Below are positions 1 to 7,168 of a stretch of DNA of 10,630 bases, piece after piece. The stretch lies in NCBI GenBank assembly GCA_029907055.1, contig JARYMO010000033.1:1-10630 (forward strand), in the 5' to 3' direction. Position 1 is the stretch's first letter, and every line of letters begins with the position of its first letter. The notes beneath the pieces are model-generated. The model was not told the origin of the DNA. It did not search any database and saw only the letters and a list, made by a program, of their open reading frames with translations. Both the position numbers and the translations under genes were made by a program. This DNA comes from Syntrophomonadaceae bacterium (GTDB lineage: Bacteria > Bacillota > Syntrophomonadia > Syntrophomonadales > Syntrophothermaceae).

Positions 1-908
1 CGGCAGATCGGGTAGAGAAACTTTATCCCGATACACCGCGGCGTTCAGCACCACGATCTCCCGGGGCTCCCCCTGCTCACCCGCCAGCACTCCGGCCACG
101 ATACGGGCGTTCTCCTCCGCCTCTCCCCCGCGGATGGCGGCCAGAGCCTCCTGGCGGGAACACGGTTTCCCCCGCTGCAGCAGGCGCCGCCGCCTCTCTC
201 CCCCCGCCACCTCTACCACCTCGGTGCGGCCGCGGTGGGTGATCTCGTCCATGCCGTGCTCGGCGTGCACCACCAGCGCCCGTTGCCGGCCCAGCAGGGC
301 CAGCGCGCCGGCCACCGGCTCCATCATCCGGGGGTCAGCGATGCCCATTACCTGGTAGGCCGGGTGAAAGGGGTTCACCAGGGGTCCCAGGAAGTTGAAG
401 GCGGTGGCAATCCCCAGGCTCCGCCGCATGGGAGCAAACTTCTTCATGGCGGGATGAAAGGCGGGTGCGAACAGGAAGCTCATTCCCACCTCGTCCAGGG
501 CCCGGCGCGCCTCGTCCAGCTCCAGGCTCACCCTGACCCCCAGGGCCTCCAGTACGTCCGCGCTGCCGGCCCGGCTGGTGGCCGCGCGGTTGCCGTGCTT
601 GGCCACCTTCACGCCGCAGGCCGCGCACACGATGGCAGCGGCGGTGGAGATGTTGAAGGTCCCCAGCCCATCGCCGCCCGTCCCGCAGGTATCCAGCAAC
701 CCCTCGAAGTCGCGGCAGGACACCGCTTCGTCCAACAGGGCCCGCGCGAACCCGCCCAGTTCCTCGGCCCTCTCCCGCCGCAGCCGCAGCGCAGCGAAGA
801 ACGCTGCCGCCTGGCTCTCTGCCACCTCGCCGTGCACCAGTTCCATCATGGCCGCGTAGGCCTCGTCGCTGCTCAGCACGCCCCCGTCCATCACCCTGCG
901 CAGGTAGG

Positions 909-918
<10 letters not shown>
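1..918 (-). CDS. trpD: anthranilate phosphoribosyltransferase TrpD, 3' end cut by window edge
   Basis: Transfers the phosphoribosyl group of PRPP to anthranilate, the second step of the tryptophan branch, in the cytoplasm. The first 306 residues are visible without a break, against roughly 340 in the family, so the last few dozen lie beyond base 1. Seen: the PRPP-binding CGTGGDG motif (residues 78-84) followed by TFNIST, KHGNR (107-111), SADVLEALGV (119-128), NFLGPLVNP (175-183) and the metal-binding GMDEI (222-226). The ATG at 918 follows a GGAGAGGAG ribosome binding site that lies inside the end of trpG; the two genes overlap by 10 bases, which suggests translational coupling. Oddities: residues 240-262 (arginine-rich, then RGKPCSRQEAL) lack the PEDFGL-like segment common in TrpD, and the usual LNAAAAL..VA stretch reads LNAAVYRDKVSL. 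Both look like family divergence rather than damage. Confidence 0.95.
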
Positions 919-1630
<712 letters not shown>

Positions 1631-1634
<4 letters not shown>

Positions 1635-3118
1635 GCGCGTCCCTCCGCTCTGTGCACCGCCGCCATCAGGGCGCGGGCCTTGCTCAACGTTTCCTCGTAC
1701 TCGCGCGCGGGATGCGAATCGGCCACGATGCCAGCCCCGGCCTGCAAGAAACAGCGCCCTCCACGAAACAGGAGGGAGCGGATGGTGATGCAGGTGTCGA
1801 GATCGCCGTTCACCCCCAGGTAGCCTACCGCTCCCCCGTAGGGACCGCGGCGGTCTTTCTCCAGGCCGTCGATGATCTCCATGGCCCGGCGCTTCGGGGC
1901 CCCGGTCAGCGTCCCTGCCGGGTAGCAGGAGCACAGGGCGGAGAGGGCATCCTCGCCCGGGTTGAGCCTGCCCCTGACCAGGGACACCAGGTGCACCACG
2001 TGCGAATAGGGCTCCACCTGCATGAATTCCGGGACCGACACGCTGCCCGGCCGGCTGACGCGCCCGATGTCGTTGCGCCCGAGGTCAACCAGCATCAGGT
2101 GTTCCGCCCGCTCCTTGGGGTCGGCCAGCAGTTCTTCCCGCAGGAGGGCATCCCGCGCCGGGTCCCCGGTCCACGGACGGGTTCCGGCAATAGGCCTGGT
2201 CTCCACCCGCTCCCCCTGCACCCGCACCAGCATCTCCGGCGATGATCCGGTCAGCACGAAGCCCGGGAAGCGCAGGTAAAACATGTAGGGAGAGGGATTG
2301 ATGTCCCGCAGGCAGGCGTAGACCTGGCTGGGATGGGCAGCGGTGCTCCGCTGCCAGCGCTGGGAGAGCACTACTTGGAAGGCGTCGCCGATCCTGATGT
2401 GCTCCTGTGCCCGCCGCACCATGGCAGTGAACTCTTCCCGGCTGGTGTTGGCCTCGAAGCCCTCCTCCACCGGGGGCCCCGGCACCGGCGGCAGCGCCGC
2501 CGGGCCTCCCGGGCTGCCGCCGCGGATGGCGTCCATGGCCTGCGCGACACGCTGCACGGCCCCTCCCCGCTCACTGCGTTGGGCGAAAAAGGCGTAGACA
2601 TGGATGATGCCTTCCTGCCGGTCCTGCACCATCACCGTGGCGGGCAGAAAGAAGGCGGCGTCCGGCAGCCCGGCGGGCGGTCGCGGTTTCGGGCTGAGTC
2701 CTGCCTGGAGCAGCGCCAGATCGTAGCCCCAGTAGCCGACCAGTCCGCCCTGGAAGTGCGGGTCGGCCGCGTGGCGCACCGCTCCCTGCTGGGCAGCCAC
2801 GAACTGTCGCATCGCCGCGAACAGGTCGGCCGGGGCACACTGCTCCTGACCCGGGGCATGTGCCCGCACCTGGCCGGCCCGGGACTCCAGGCCCAGCAGG
2901 GCCCCGGTGCCGAGGATGGAGTACCGCCCGGCGTCCGGCGTGCCGAGGGACTCCAGGAACACCAGGCGCTCCGGGACAGGGCGTTGGGCATGCGCGAGGA
3001 ACAGGGGGAAAAGGTCCACGCCAGGCGCGTACACCGCCTCCTGGACACAATGGTAGGCGGGAAAACGAAAACCGGCACCCAAATGAGTGCCGGCGTCTGC
3101 AGTCCGGTCTCTTCTCAT
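1631..3118 (-). CDS. trpE: anthranilate synthase component I TrpE
   Basis: Makes anthranilate from chorismate using ammonia from TrpG. With ATG 3118 it has 495 residues, a normal length. Seen: the tryptophan feedback-site motif as FLES (54-57) and NPSPYMFYLR (274-283); chorismate-site motifs PIAGTRP (309-315), ERAEHLMLVDLGRND (336-350), YSHVVHLVS (371-379), AGTLTGAPKRRAMEIID (401-417), GPYGGAVGY (425-433) and YEETLSKARAL (474-484). Both feedback motifs and the adjoining trpG and trpD favour TrpE over PabB. The start is uncertain. ATG 3118 has a GAGGAG site 12 bases upstream; TTG 3127 is only 3 bases from it. Downstream GTG 3034 follows AGGAGG by 2 bases and would leave the terminator-like hairpin (3061-3094) outside the gene. 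FPAYHC (18-24) seems to align with the VPVYRE-like start of TrpE homologues, favouring 3118. Confidence 0.93.
3061..3094 (-). terminator. terminator-like hairpin in the trp leader/trpE 5' end (putative attenuator)
   Basis: On the minus strand CCGGCAC (3093-3087) pairs perfectly with GTGCCGG (3078-3072) across an 8-base loop, with a possible extra G-U pair at the base. The 3' arm is followed by TTTTCGTTTTC. A GC-rich 7-8 bp stem with a U-rich tail is the shape of an intrinsic terminator. It lies about 110 bases from the predicted transcription start and directly after the GAG array, where the Bacillus trp attenuator lies. It would encode about residues 8-19 of TrpE if ATG 3118 is the start. 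Confidence 0.65.
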
Positions 3119-3203
3119 CTCGGCCAATCTCTCCTCGTCTCGTCATTCTCGTCTCGGTATGGAATTGTGAGGTGCTCTGCTCGTCTCGTACCGGTCTCGG
3201 CTC
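3109..3203 (-). promoter_or_regulatory. GAG-triplet array in the trp leader, TRAP-type RNA-binding site
   Basis: Reading the minus strand, GAG occurs at 3203-3201, 3198-3196, 3187-3185, 3182-3180, 3177-3175, 3155-3153, 3150-3148, 3141-3139, 3136-3134, 3131-3129, 3121-3119, 3116-3114 and 3111-3109. These are thirteen triplets in five groups, with exact 2-base spacers inside each group and gaps of 8, 19, 6 and 7 bases between groups. In Bacillus the tryptophan-activated TRAP ring binds 11 (G/U)AG triplets spaced by 2-3 bases in the trp leader, causing termination and repressing translation. The array sits between a strong promoter and trpE, overlaps the likely trpE ribosome binding site and ATG, and is followed by a terminator-like hairpin. 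The regulator is inferred; no mtrB is in the window. The first triplet may lie at or just before the true transcript 5' end. Confidence 0.8.
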
Positions 3204-3209
3204 AGGTGT

Positions 3210-3239
3210 AGTATACCGCACGCCGACTGCCCCCGTCAA
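3210..3239 (-). promoter_or_regulatory. trp operon promoter (sigma-A type)
   Basis: On the minus strand TTGACG (3239-3234) is followed after 18 bases by TATACT (3215-3210), close to the TTGACA/TATAAT consensus. Transcription should begin near 3202-3204, placing the whole GAG array in the transcript. It lies only 43 bases past the thrC stop, and no U-tailed terminator is visible between them, so some thrC transcripts may read through into trp. Confidence 0.85.
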
Positions 3240-3282
3240 CCACACCCCGGCCCCGGTCAGCAGCAGCCAACGGTCTGCCCCT

Positions 3283-4785
3283 TCACAGCCCCAGCAGTGC
3301 GCGCACCAGGGACGCCATTCCTGCCGGCTCCACCGTGCGGCCGTGACGCACCGGCTTGTCTCGCAACCCCTGCAACCCCGCGGGCACCGGCGCCCCGCAG
3401 CGATCAGCCAGCAGCTCCATCAGCTGGAACTCGTCCCGGCCCTGGCACGTTTCAGGCGGCAGCACCGCCTCTGCCACGTCCCGCGCGAACTTGAAGGGAC
3501 TGGCGGTGCCAGCCAGCAGGGTCGGCGTGCGGTTGTCGCCGCTGGCCTCCAGGTACTTGCGGTAGACCACGCTGCCCACGGCGGTGTGCGGGTCCAGCAG
3601 GTAGCCGGTACAGGCGAAGGTGCGCCGGATCTCTTGCCGTGCCTCCTCGTCGCTGGCGAAGTCTGACCAGAACAGCTGCTGCAGGCGCTGGCGCACCCCC
3701 TCGTCGACCTGGTAGCGGCCGCAGGAACTCAACTGCTCCATCCAGCCCCTCACGGCAGCGGCATCCCGCCCGGAGAGGGAGTAGAGCAGGCGCTCCAGGT
3801 TGCTGGAAACCAGGATGTCCATGGAGGGCGAGATGGTCTGGTAGAAGGGGCGGTTGCGGTCGTACACGCCGGAGCGGATGAAATCGGTCAGCACGTTGTT
3901 GGCGTTCGCGGCACAGACCAGGGTCTTGACGGGCACCCCCATCTCGCGCGCGTAGTAGGCAGCCAGGATGTTGCCGAAGTTTCCAGTCGGCACCACCACG
4001 TTGACCGCTTCCCCCGCTGCCACCTGGCCTGCCTGCCGCAGCGCCAGGTAGGAAGAGAGGTAGTACACCACCTGCGGCACCAGTCGCCCCCAGTTGATGG
4101 AGTTGGCGGAGGAGAGCCTGATGCCCCGCCGGGCCAGCTCCGCCCCCAGGGCGGCATCGGAGAAGATGGCTTTCACCCCGGCCTGGGCGTCGTCGAAGTT
4201 GCCCCTCACCCCCACCACCTCGACATTGGCCCCCTCCTGGGTGACCATCTGACGTTCCTGGATCTGGCTCACCCCGCCGGCGGGGTAGAACACCACGATG
4301 CGGGTGCCGGCCACGTCGCGGAACCCCTCCAGCGCAGCCTTGCCGGTGTCCCCGGAAGTGGCCACCAGGATCACGATTTCCGCCGTTTCGCTGGTGGCCC
4401 GGCAGCTGGTGGTGAGCAGGTGGGGCAGGATCTGCAGGGCCATGTCCTTGAAGGCAGCAGTGGGGCCGTGCCACAGCTCCATGACGTGCAGCCCGCCCTC
4501 CAGGGGCACCACCGGCACTACCACGGGGGTGTCGAAGCGGTCGCCCGCGTACGCTGCCTCCACGCAGGCCGCCAGCTGCGAGGACGAGAAATCGGTGAGG
4601 AACATGCCCAGCACCGTTCGCGCCAGGTCCTGGTAGGCAGAACCGCGCAGCGACTCCAGCGCCGACGGAGCAAGGACCACGGGGCGTTCTGGCACGTACA
4701 GCCCCCCGTCAGGGGCCAACCCCGCCTTGATGACCTCCATCGAAGGCACCGGCGGTGCCTGTCCCCTGGTGCTCTCGTAGTTCAT
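3283..4785 (-). CDS. thrC: threonine synthase ThrC
   Basis: PLP enzyme that converts O-phosphohomoserine to threonine and phosphate, the last step of threonine synthesis. It has 500 residues, matching the long bacterial class whose N-terminus carries STRG and LAPDGGLYVPE (STRG 5-8, LAPDGGLYVPE 23-33). Seen: ELWHGPTAAFKDMALQ (103-118), with Lys113 the expected Schiff-base lysine; ATSGDTGKAALEGF (142-155); SSANSINWGRLVPQ (225-238); and the phosphate-loop motif PTGNFGNILAAYYAREMG (266-283). The ATG at 4785 follows GAGGAGGGGAG at good distance; in-frame codons up to 4803 lie across that ribosome binding site and are rejected. It has its own promoter about 30 bases upstream and is followed 43 bases later by the trp promoter. 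It stands alone, without hom or thrB in view. Confidence 0.97.
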   Translation of the reverse strand: MNYESTRGQAPPVPSMEVIKAGLAPDGGLYVPERPVVLAPSALESLRGSAYQDLARTVLGMFLTDFSSSQLAACVEAAYAGDRFDTPVVVPVVPLEGGLHVMELWHGPTAAFKDMALQILPHLLTTSCRATSETAEIVILVATSGDTGKAALEGFRDVAGTRIVVFYPAGGVSQIQERQMVTQEGANVEVVGVRGNFDDAQAGVKAIFSDAALGAELARRGIRLSSANSINWGRLVPQVVYYLSSYLALRQAGQVAAGEAVNVVVPTGNFGNILAAYYAREMGVPVKTLVCAANANNVLTDFIRSGVYDRNRPFYQTISPSMDILVSSNLERLLYSLSGRDAAAVRGWMEQLSSCGRYQVDEGVRQRLQQLFWSDFASDEEARQEIRRTFACTGYLLDPHTAVGSVVYRKYLEASGDNRTPTLLAGTASPFKFARDVAEAVLPPETCQGRDEFQLMELLADRCGAPVPAGLQGLRDKPVRHGRTVEPAGMASLVRALLGL

Positions 4786-4814
4786 GTGCTCCCCTCCTCG
4801 CACTCTCTCCCTTA

Positions 4815-4843
4815 GTTATAGACCAGGCCGCGGGCGGGTGCAA
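4815..4843 (-). promoter_or_regulatory. thrC promoter (sigma-A type)
   Basis: On the minus strand TTGCAC (4843-4838) and TATAAC (4820-4815) are separated by 17 bases. The predicted start near 4808 gives a leader of only about 23 bases, so there is no room for an attenuator or riboswitch before thrC. It is divergent from the nitrilase-family gene promoter. Confidence 0.75.
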
Positions 4844-4866
4844 GGCACGTGTCCCGGCGGGTGTGG

Positions 4867-4880
4867 GACCGCCGGCGGTC
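4867..4880 (+). repeat. 14-bp perfect palindrome between divergent promoters
   Basis: GACCGCCGGCGGTC is a perfect dyad without spacer. It lies upstream of the thrC -35 box and in the expected spacer of the plus-strand promoter (-10 at 4884-4889), a typical operator position. The left part can alternatively pair with CCGGCGG at 4854-4860, forming a 7-bp stem (CCGGCGG/CCGCCGG). The regulator is unknown, and in GC-rich DNA such dyads also occur by chance. Confidence 0.4.
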
Positions 4881-4889
4881 TGGTATAGT
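4881..4889 (+). promoter_or_regulatory. extended -10 promoter of the nit2-like/yjbQ pair
   Basis: TGGTATAGT carries a TGn extension and a TATAGT -10 box (4884-4889). No convincing -35 is seen at 17 bases (GTGTGG, 4861-4866), which fits an extended -10 promoter or one needing an activator. The transcript would begin near 4896, about 58 bases before the GTG start. Confidence 0.5.
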
Positions 4890-4891
4890 AG

Positions 4892-4913
4892 GGATCAGTA
4901 CAGGGTCAGTACC
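4892..4913 (+). repeat. tandem 11-bp direct repeat at the plus-strand transcription start
   Basis: GGATCAGTACA (4892-4902) and GGGTCAGTACC (4903-4913) match at 9 of 11 positions and share TCAGTAC. One helical turn of spacing right over the predicted start is what a dimeric repressor site could look like. Its role is unproven. Confidence 0.4.
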
Positions 4914-4953
4914 GTGTCGTGCCCCAGGCACCGCACGAGGGAGGAGAGGCAGA

Positions 4954-5808
4954 GTGGATGCCTGGACCATCGCCCTCTGTCAAATGACAGTGGTACCCGA
5001 CAAGTTCGCCAACCTGGAGACCGCCCGCGAGATGATCTGCGCCGCCGCGCGGCGCGGCGCCGCGTTGGCGGTGTTGCCGGAGATGTTCAACTGCCCCTAC
5101 GACAACTCGCTGTTCAGGGACTACGCGGAACCCCTGCCGGGGGGCGCGACCGATGCCATGCTGGCCGACGCCGCCCGTACGGAAGGGATGTGGCTGGTGG
5201 GAGGGTCCATCCCCGAACTGGATCCCGTCACTGGCCGGGTGTACAACTCCTGTGGCGTCTACGACCCCCGCGGTGAGCTGGTCGCCCGGCACCGCAAGCT
5301 GCACCTCTTCGATGTGGACCTGCCCGGAGGGGTGACGTTCCAGGAGTCGGCCACCCTGAGCGCGGGGAACACTCTGACCGTGGTCCCAACCCCCTTGCTG
5401 ACGCTGGGGGTGGCCATCTGCTATGACCTCCGTTTCCCGGAACTGTCCAGGCTGATGGCCTTGCGCGGCGCCGAACTGCTGGTCTTCCCCGGCGCCTTCA
5501 ACCAGGTGACCGGTCCGGCCCACTGGGAACTGTTGCTGCGGGCGCGGGCGGTGGACAACCAGGTGTTCGTGGCCGGAGTCTCCCCGGCCCTCAACCCCGG
5601 GGCCTCTTACCACGCCTGGGGCCACTCCGCCCTGGTCGACCCGTGGGGAACGGTGGTAGCAGCGGCCTCGCTGGGCCCCGAGCTGGTGGTGGCCACCATC
5701 GACCGCCAACGGCTGCGGCAGGTGAGGGAACAGCTGCCTCTGTTGCGTCACCGGCGGCGCGACCTGTACCGGGTATCGGGCGGCAGCCGGGGACAGGAAC
5801 CGGGTTGA
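4954..5808 (+). CDS. nitrilase-superfamily amidohydrolase, omega-amidase (Nit2)-like
   Basis: Predicted C-N hydrolase of 284 residues, the usual length for the Nit2 branch. The catalytic triad is visible as Glu43 (LPEMFNCPYDN), Lys115 (RHRKLHLFDVD) and Cys156 (GVAICYDLRFPE). Branch-typical motifs are VGGSIPE (82-88), PGAFNQVTGPAHWELL (179-194), RAVDNQVF (198-205) and AWGHSALVDPWG (221-232). Omega-amidases hydrolyse 2-oxoglutaramate and 2-oxosuccinamate to 2-oxo acids and ammonia, closing glutamine or asparagine transamination as in methionine salvage. Substrate is inferred from similarity only. The GTG at 4954 follows AGGAG by seven bases; longer in-frame versions from 4849 would begin before the predicted transcription start. 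It is followed 51 bases later by yjbQ, probably co-transcribed, and is divergent from thrC. Confidence 0.88.
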   Translation: MDAWTIALCQMTVVPDKFANLETAREMICAAARRGAALAVLPEMFNCPYDNSLFRDYAEPLPGGATDAMLADAARTEGMWLVGGSIPELDPVTGRVYNSCGVYDPRGELVARHRKLHLFDVDLPGGVTFQESATLSAGNTLTVVPTPLLTLGVAICYDLRFPELSRLMALRGAELLVFPGAFNQVTGPAHWELLLRARAVDNQVFVAGVSPALNPGASYHAWGHSALVDPWGTVVAAASLGPELVVATIDRQRLRQVREQLPLLRHRRRDLYRVSGGSRGQEPG

Positions 5809-5859
5809 GGGGAGGATGCGGGTGCGCAGCGGCAGGGCGGAGGAGAGGGGAGGACGTCC

Positions 5860-6273
5860 GTGAAGTTCCATACCGAGTACCTGTACTTCAACACCGAGCG
5901 GCGACGCCAGTACATCTGCATCACCGGCCAGGTGGAGGCCGCGGTCCGCACCAGCGGTATCCGCGAGGGCATGGCGCTGGTGTCAGCCATGCACATCACC
6001 GCCGGCGTCTTCGTCAACGACCTGGAGGACGGCATTATCCAGGATATCGACGCCCTGCTGGAGAAGCTGGCGCCCTTCGGTCCCGCCTACCTGCACCACC
6101 GCACGGGCGAGGACAATGGTGACGCCCACCTCAAGAGCCTGCTGGTCCACCACCAGGTGGTGGTCCCTGTCACCGCGGGACGGCTGGACCTCGGGCCCTG
6201 GCAGCAGATATTCTACGCCGAATTCGACGGCCGCCGGCGCAAGCGGGTCATCATCAAGGTGATGGGCGAGTGA
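5860..6273 (+). CDS. yjbQ: YjbQ/UPF0047 family protein
   Basis: A 137-residue protein of the widespread YjbQ (UPF0047) family, whose cellular role is unsettled; weak thiamine phosphate synthase activity has been reported for some members. The family core is complete: HITAGVFVNDLEDG (45-58), the HHRTGEDNGDAHLKSLL segment (79-95), VPVTAGRLDLGPWQQIF (102-118) and EFDGRRRKRVIIKVMGE (121-137). These acidic and histidine residues are the likely metal or ligand site. The GTG at 5860 follows GGGGAGGA. It is downstream of the nit2-like gene in what looks like a two-gene operon. Its last 20 bases overlap the end of aroH on the other strand, leaving no space for a shared terminator. Confidence 0.9.
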   Translation: MKFHTEYLYFNTERRRQYICITGQVEAAVRTSGIREGMALVSAMHITAGVFVNDLEDGIIQDIDALLEKLAPFGPAYLHHRTGEDNGDAHLKSLLVHHQVVVPVTAGRLDLGPWQQIFYAEFDGRRRKRVIIKVMGE

Positions 6274-6637
6274 CCGGAGGGGAGGCGATGTCGGGGCGCA
6301 ACGCCGTCGCCCCGCGCAGGTACACGTGCTGAGGCCCGCCGGCTGGCAGCGGCCCGTTGACCAGCATCAACACCCGGATACAGCGGGGCAGTGCCCCGTG
6401 CACCGCCATCTCCTGGGAACACATCAGTGGCACCCCGCTCAACCCCATGCGCCGCGCGGCCAGGGCGGGGAATTCCGACCGGATGTCCGGCGTGGCGGTG
6501 AAGAACACCGCCGCCAGCGACTGCGGCTCCAGTCGGTTGCGTTCCATCATCTCCGCCAGCAGTTCGCGGGTGGCCCGGTCCACCTCCTCCGCGGTGTCCC
6601 GGGGGATGTCAATCGCCCCCCGCACGCCAACCACCAT
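6254..6637 (-). CDS. aroH: chorismate mutase, AroH type
   Basis: Monofunctional chorismate mutase that rearranges chorismate to prephenate, the entry to phenylalanine and tyrosine. At 127 residues it matches Bacillus subtilis AroH, a trimer with active sites between subunits. Active-site residues are conserved with a near-constant offset: Arg6 (GVRGA), Cys73 and Glu76 (LMCSQEMAV), Arg88 (CIRVLM), Tyr106 (HVYLRG) and Arg114 (ALRPD). FTATPDIRSEFPA (46-58) is also typical. The ATG at 6637 follows AGGAGGTG by seven bases, a very strong site. It lies 36 bases after the hutP-like gene and is probably co-transcribed with it and larB. It competes with TrpE for chorismate, so its presence near the trp operon is metabolically sensible. 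Confidence 0.95.
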   Translation of the reverse strand: MVVGVRGAIDIPRDTAEEVDRATRELLAEMMERNRLEPQSLAAVFFTATPDIRSEFPALAARRMGLSGVPLMCSQEMAVHGALPRCIRVLMLVNGPLPAGGPQHVYLRGATALRPDIASPPVTRPSP

Positions 6638-6673
6638 GCCTGCACACCTCCTGCCATCCTGCCATCGCCGTGT

Positions 6674-7093
6674 TCACGGTACCGCCCGGTGCCCCAGCCC
6701 GATGGCCACCTCGTCCAGGTGGAGCAGCCCGATACCGAGGAAGATGGCGACGCTCACGTGATCCCGGTAGCGGGCGATGCCGATCTTGCCTCCCACGTTG
6801 AGCCCCAGGGCCTTGGGCATGATCTGGGTAATCGCCTCGCGGGCCGCCCCCGCCACCGCCCCTTCGTCGGGGTGGGTGTCCTTGATGACCCCCTCGCGCT
6901 TGGCGGCCACCACCGCCCGCTCCACGATCTTGCCTACCGAATGGATGAACTCCCCGCCGTAGTCCACCGCCACCGCCTTGATCTGCAGCTCTTCCCACAG
7001 CCGCCGCTTGAGTTCGGCCTCTTCCGCCCGACTGGCGGTGAGGGCGATCCTGATGGCCGCGGAAGCCACCGCGCGACTCCCAATCTCTGCCAT
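6674..7093 (-). CDS. HutP-family RNA-binding regulator (putative)
   Basis: A 139-residue protein resembling the HutP family. In Bacillus subtilis HutP is a histidine- and Mg-dependent hexamer that binds NAG triplets in hut mRNA and blocks a terminator. Seen: an N-terminal helix (AVASAAIRIALTASRAEEAEL, 8-28, shortened here to its sense), KAVAVDYGGEF (39-49), VERAVVAAKREGVI (57-70), GAVAGAAREAI (78-88), IGIARYRDHVSVAIFLGIG (104-122) and HLDEVAIGLGHRAV (125-138); the last resembles the GVGINHI end of HutP. The histidines reported to bind metal in B. subtilis HutP do not align obviously, so the ligand may differ. ATG 7093 follows AAGGTGG by six bases. It sits between larB and aroH, with no hut genes near, so its target is unknown. 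Confidence 0.7.
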   Translation of the reverse strand: MAEIGSRAVASAAIRIALTASRAEEAELKRRLWEELQIKAVAVDYGGEFIHSVGKIVERAVVAAKREGVIKDTHPDEGAVAGAAREAITQIMPKALGLNVGGKIGIARYRDHVSVAIFLGIGLLHLDEVAIGLGHRAVP

Positions 7094-7168
7094 ACTATCC
7101 CACCTTCGCTGGGCGCTCGCCTCGGCAGCAAGGCAATCCACGCCGTCTTCCGGCAACCCCCACAGGTG

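Noticed and set aside
3061..3094. Hairpin as a chance feature of GC-rich coding sequence
   Set aside because: Not fully excluded, but the T4-CG-T4 tail is unusual in such GC-rich DNA and the position after the promoter and GAG array fits an attenuator, so it was kept with moderate confidence.
3060..3146. Leader peptide with tryptophan codons, as in enteric trp attenuation
   Set aside because: The out-of-frame ATG at 3146 opens a reading frame with no Trp codons that runs on through the hairpin into trpE; there is no short Trp-rich peptide.
3109..3203. T-box riboswitch as the trp leader element
   Set aside because: The conserved T-box antiterminator sequence (GGTGG-ACCGCG type) is absent and the leader is too short; the GAG periodicity explains the sequence better.
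4849..4953. Upstream extension of the nit2-like gene
   Set aside because: It is arginine-rich, begins before the predicted promoter -10 box and lacks family similarity; the GTG at 4954 has a good ribosome binding site.
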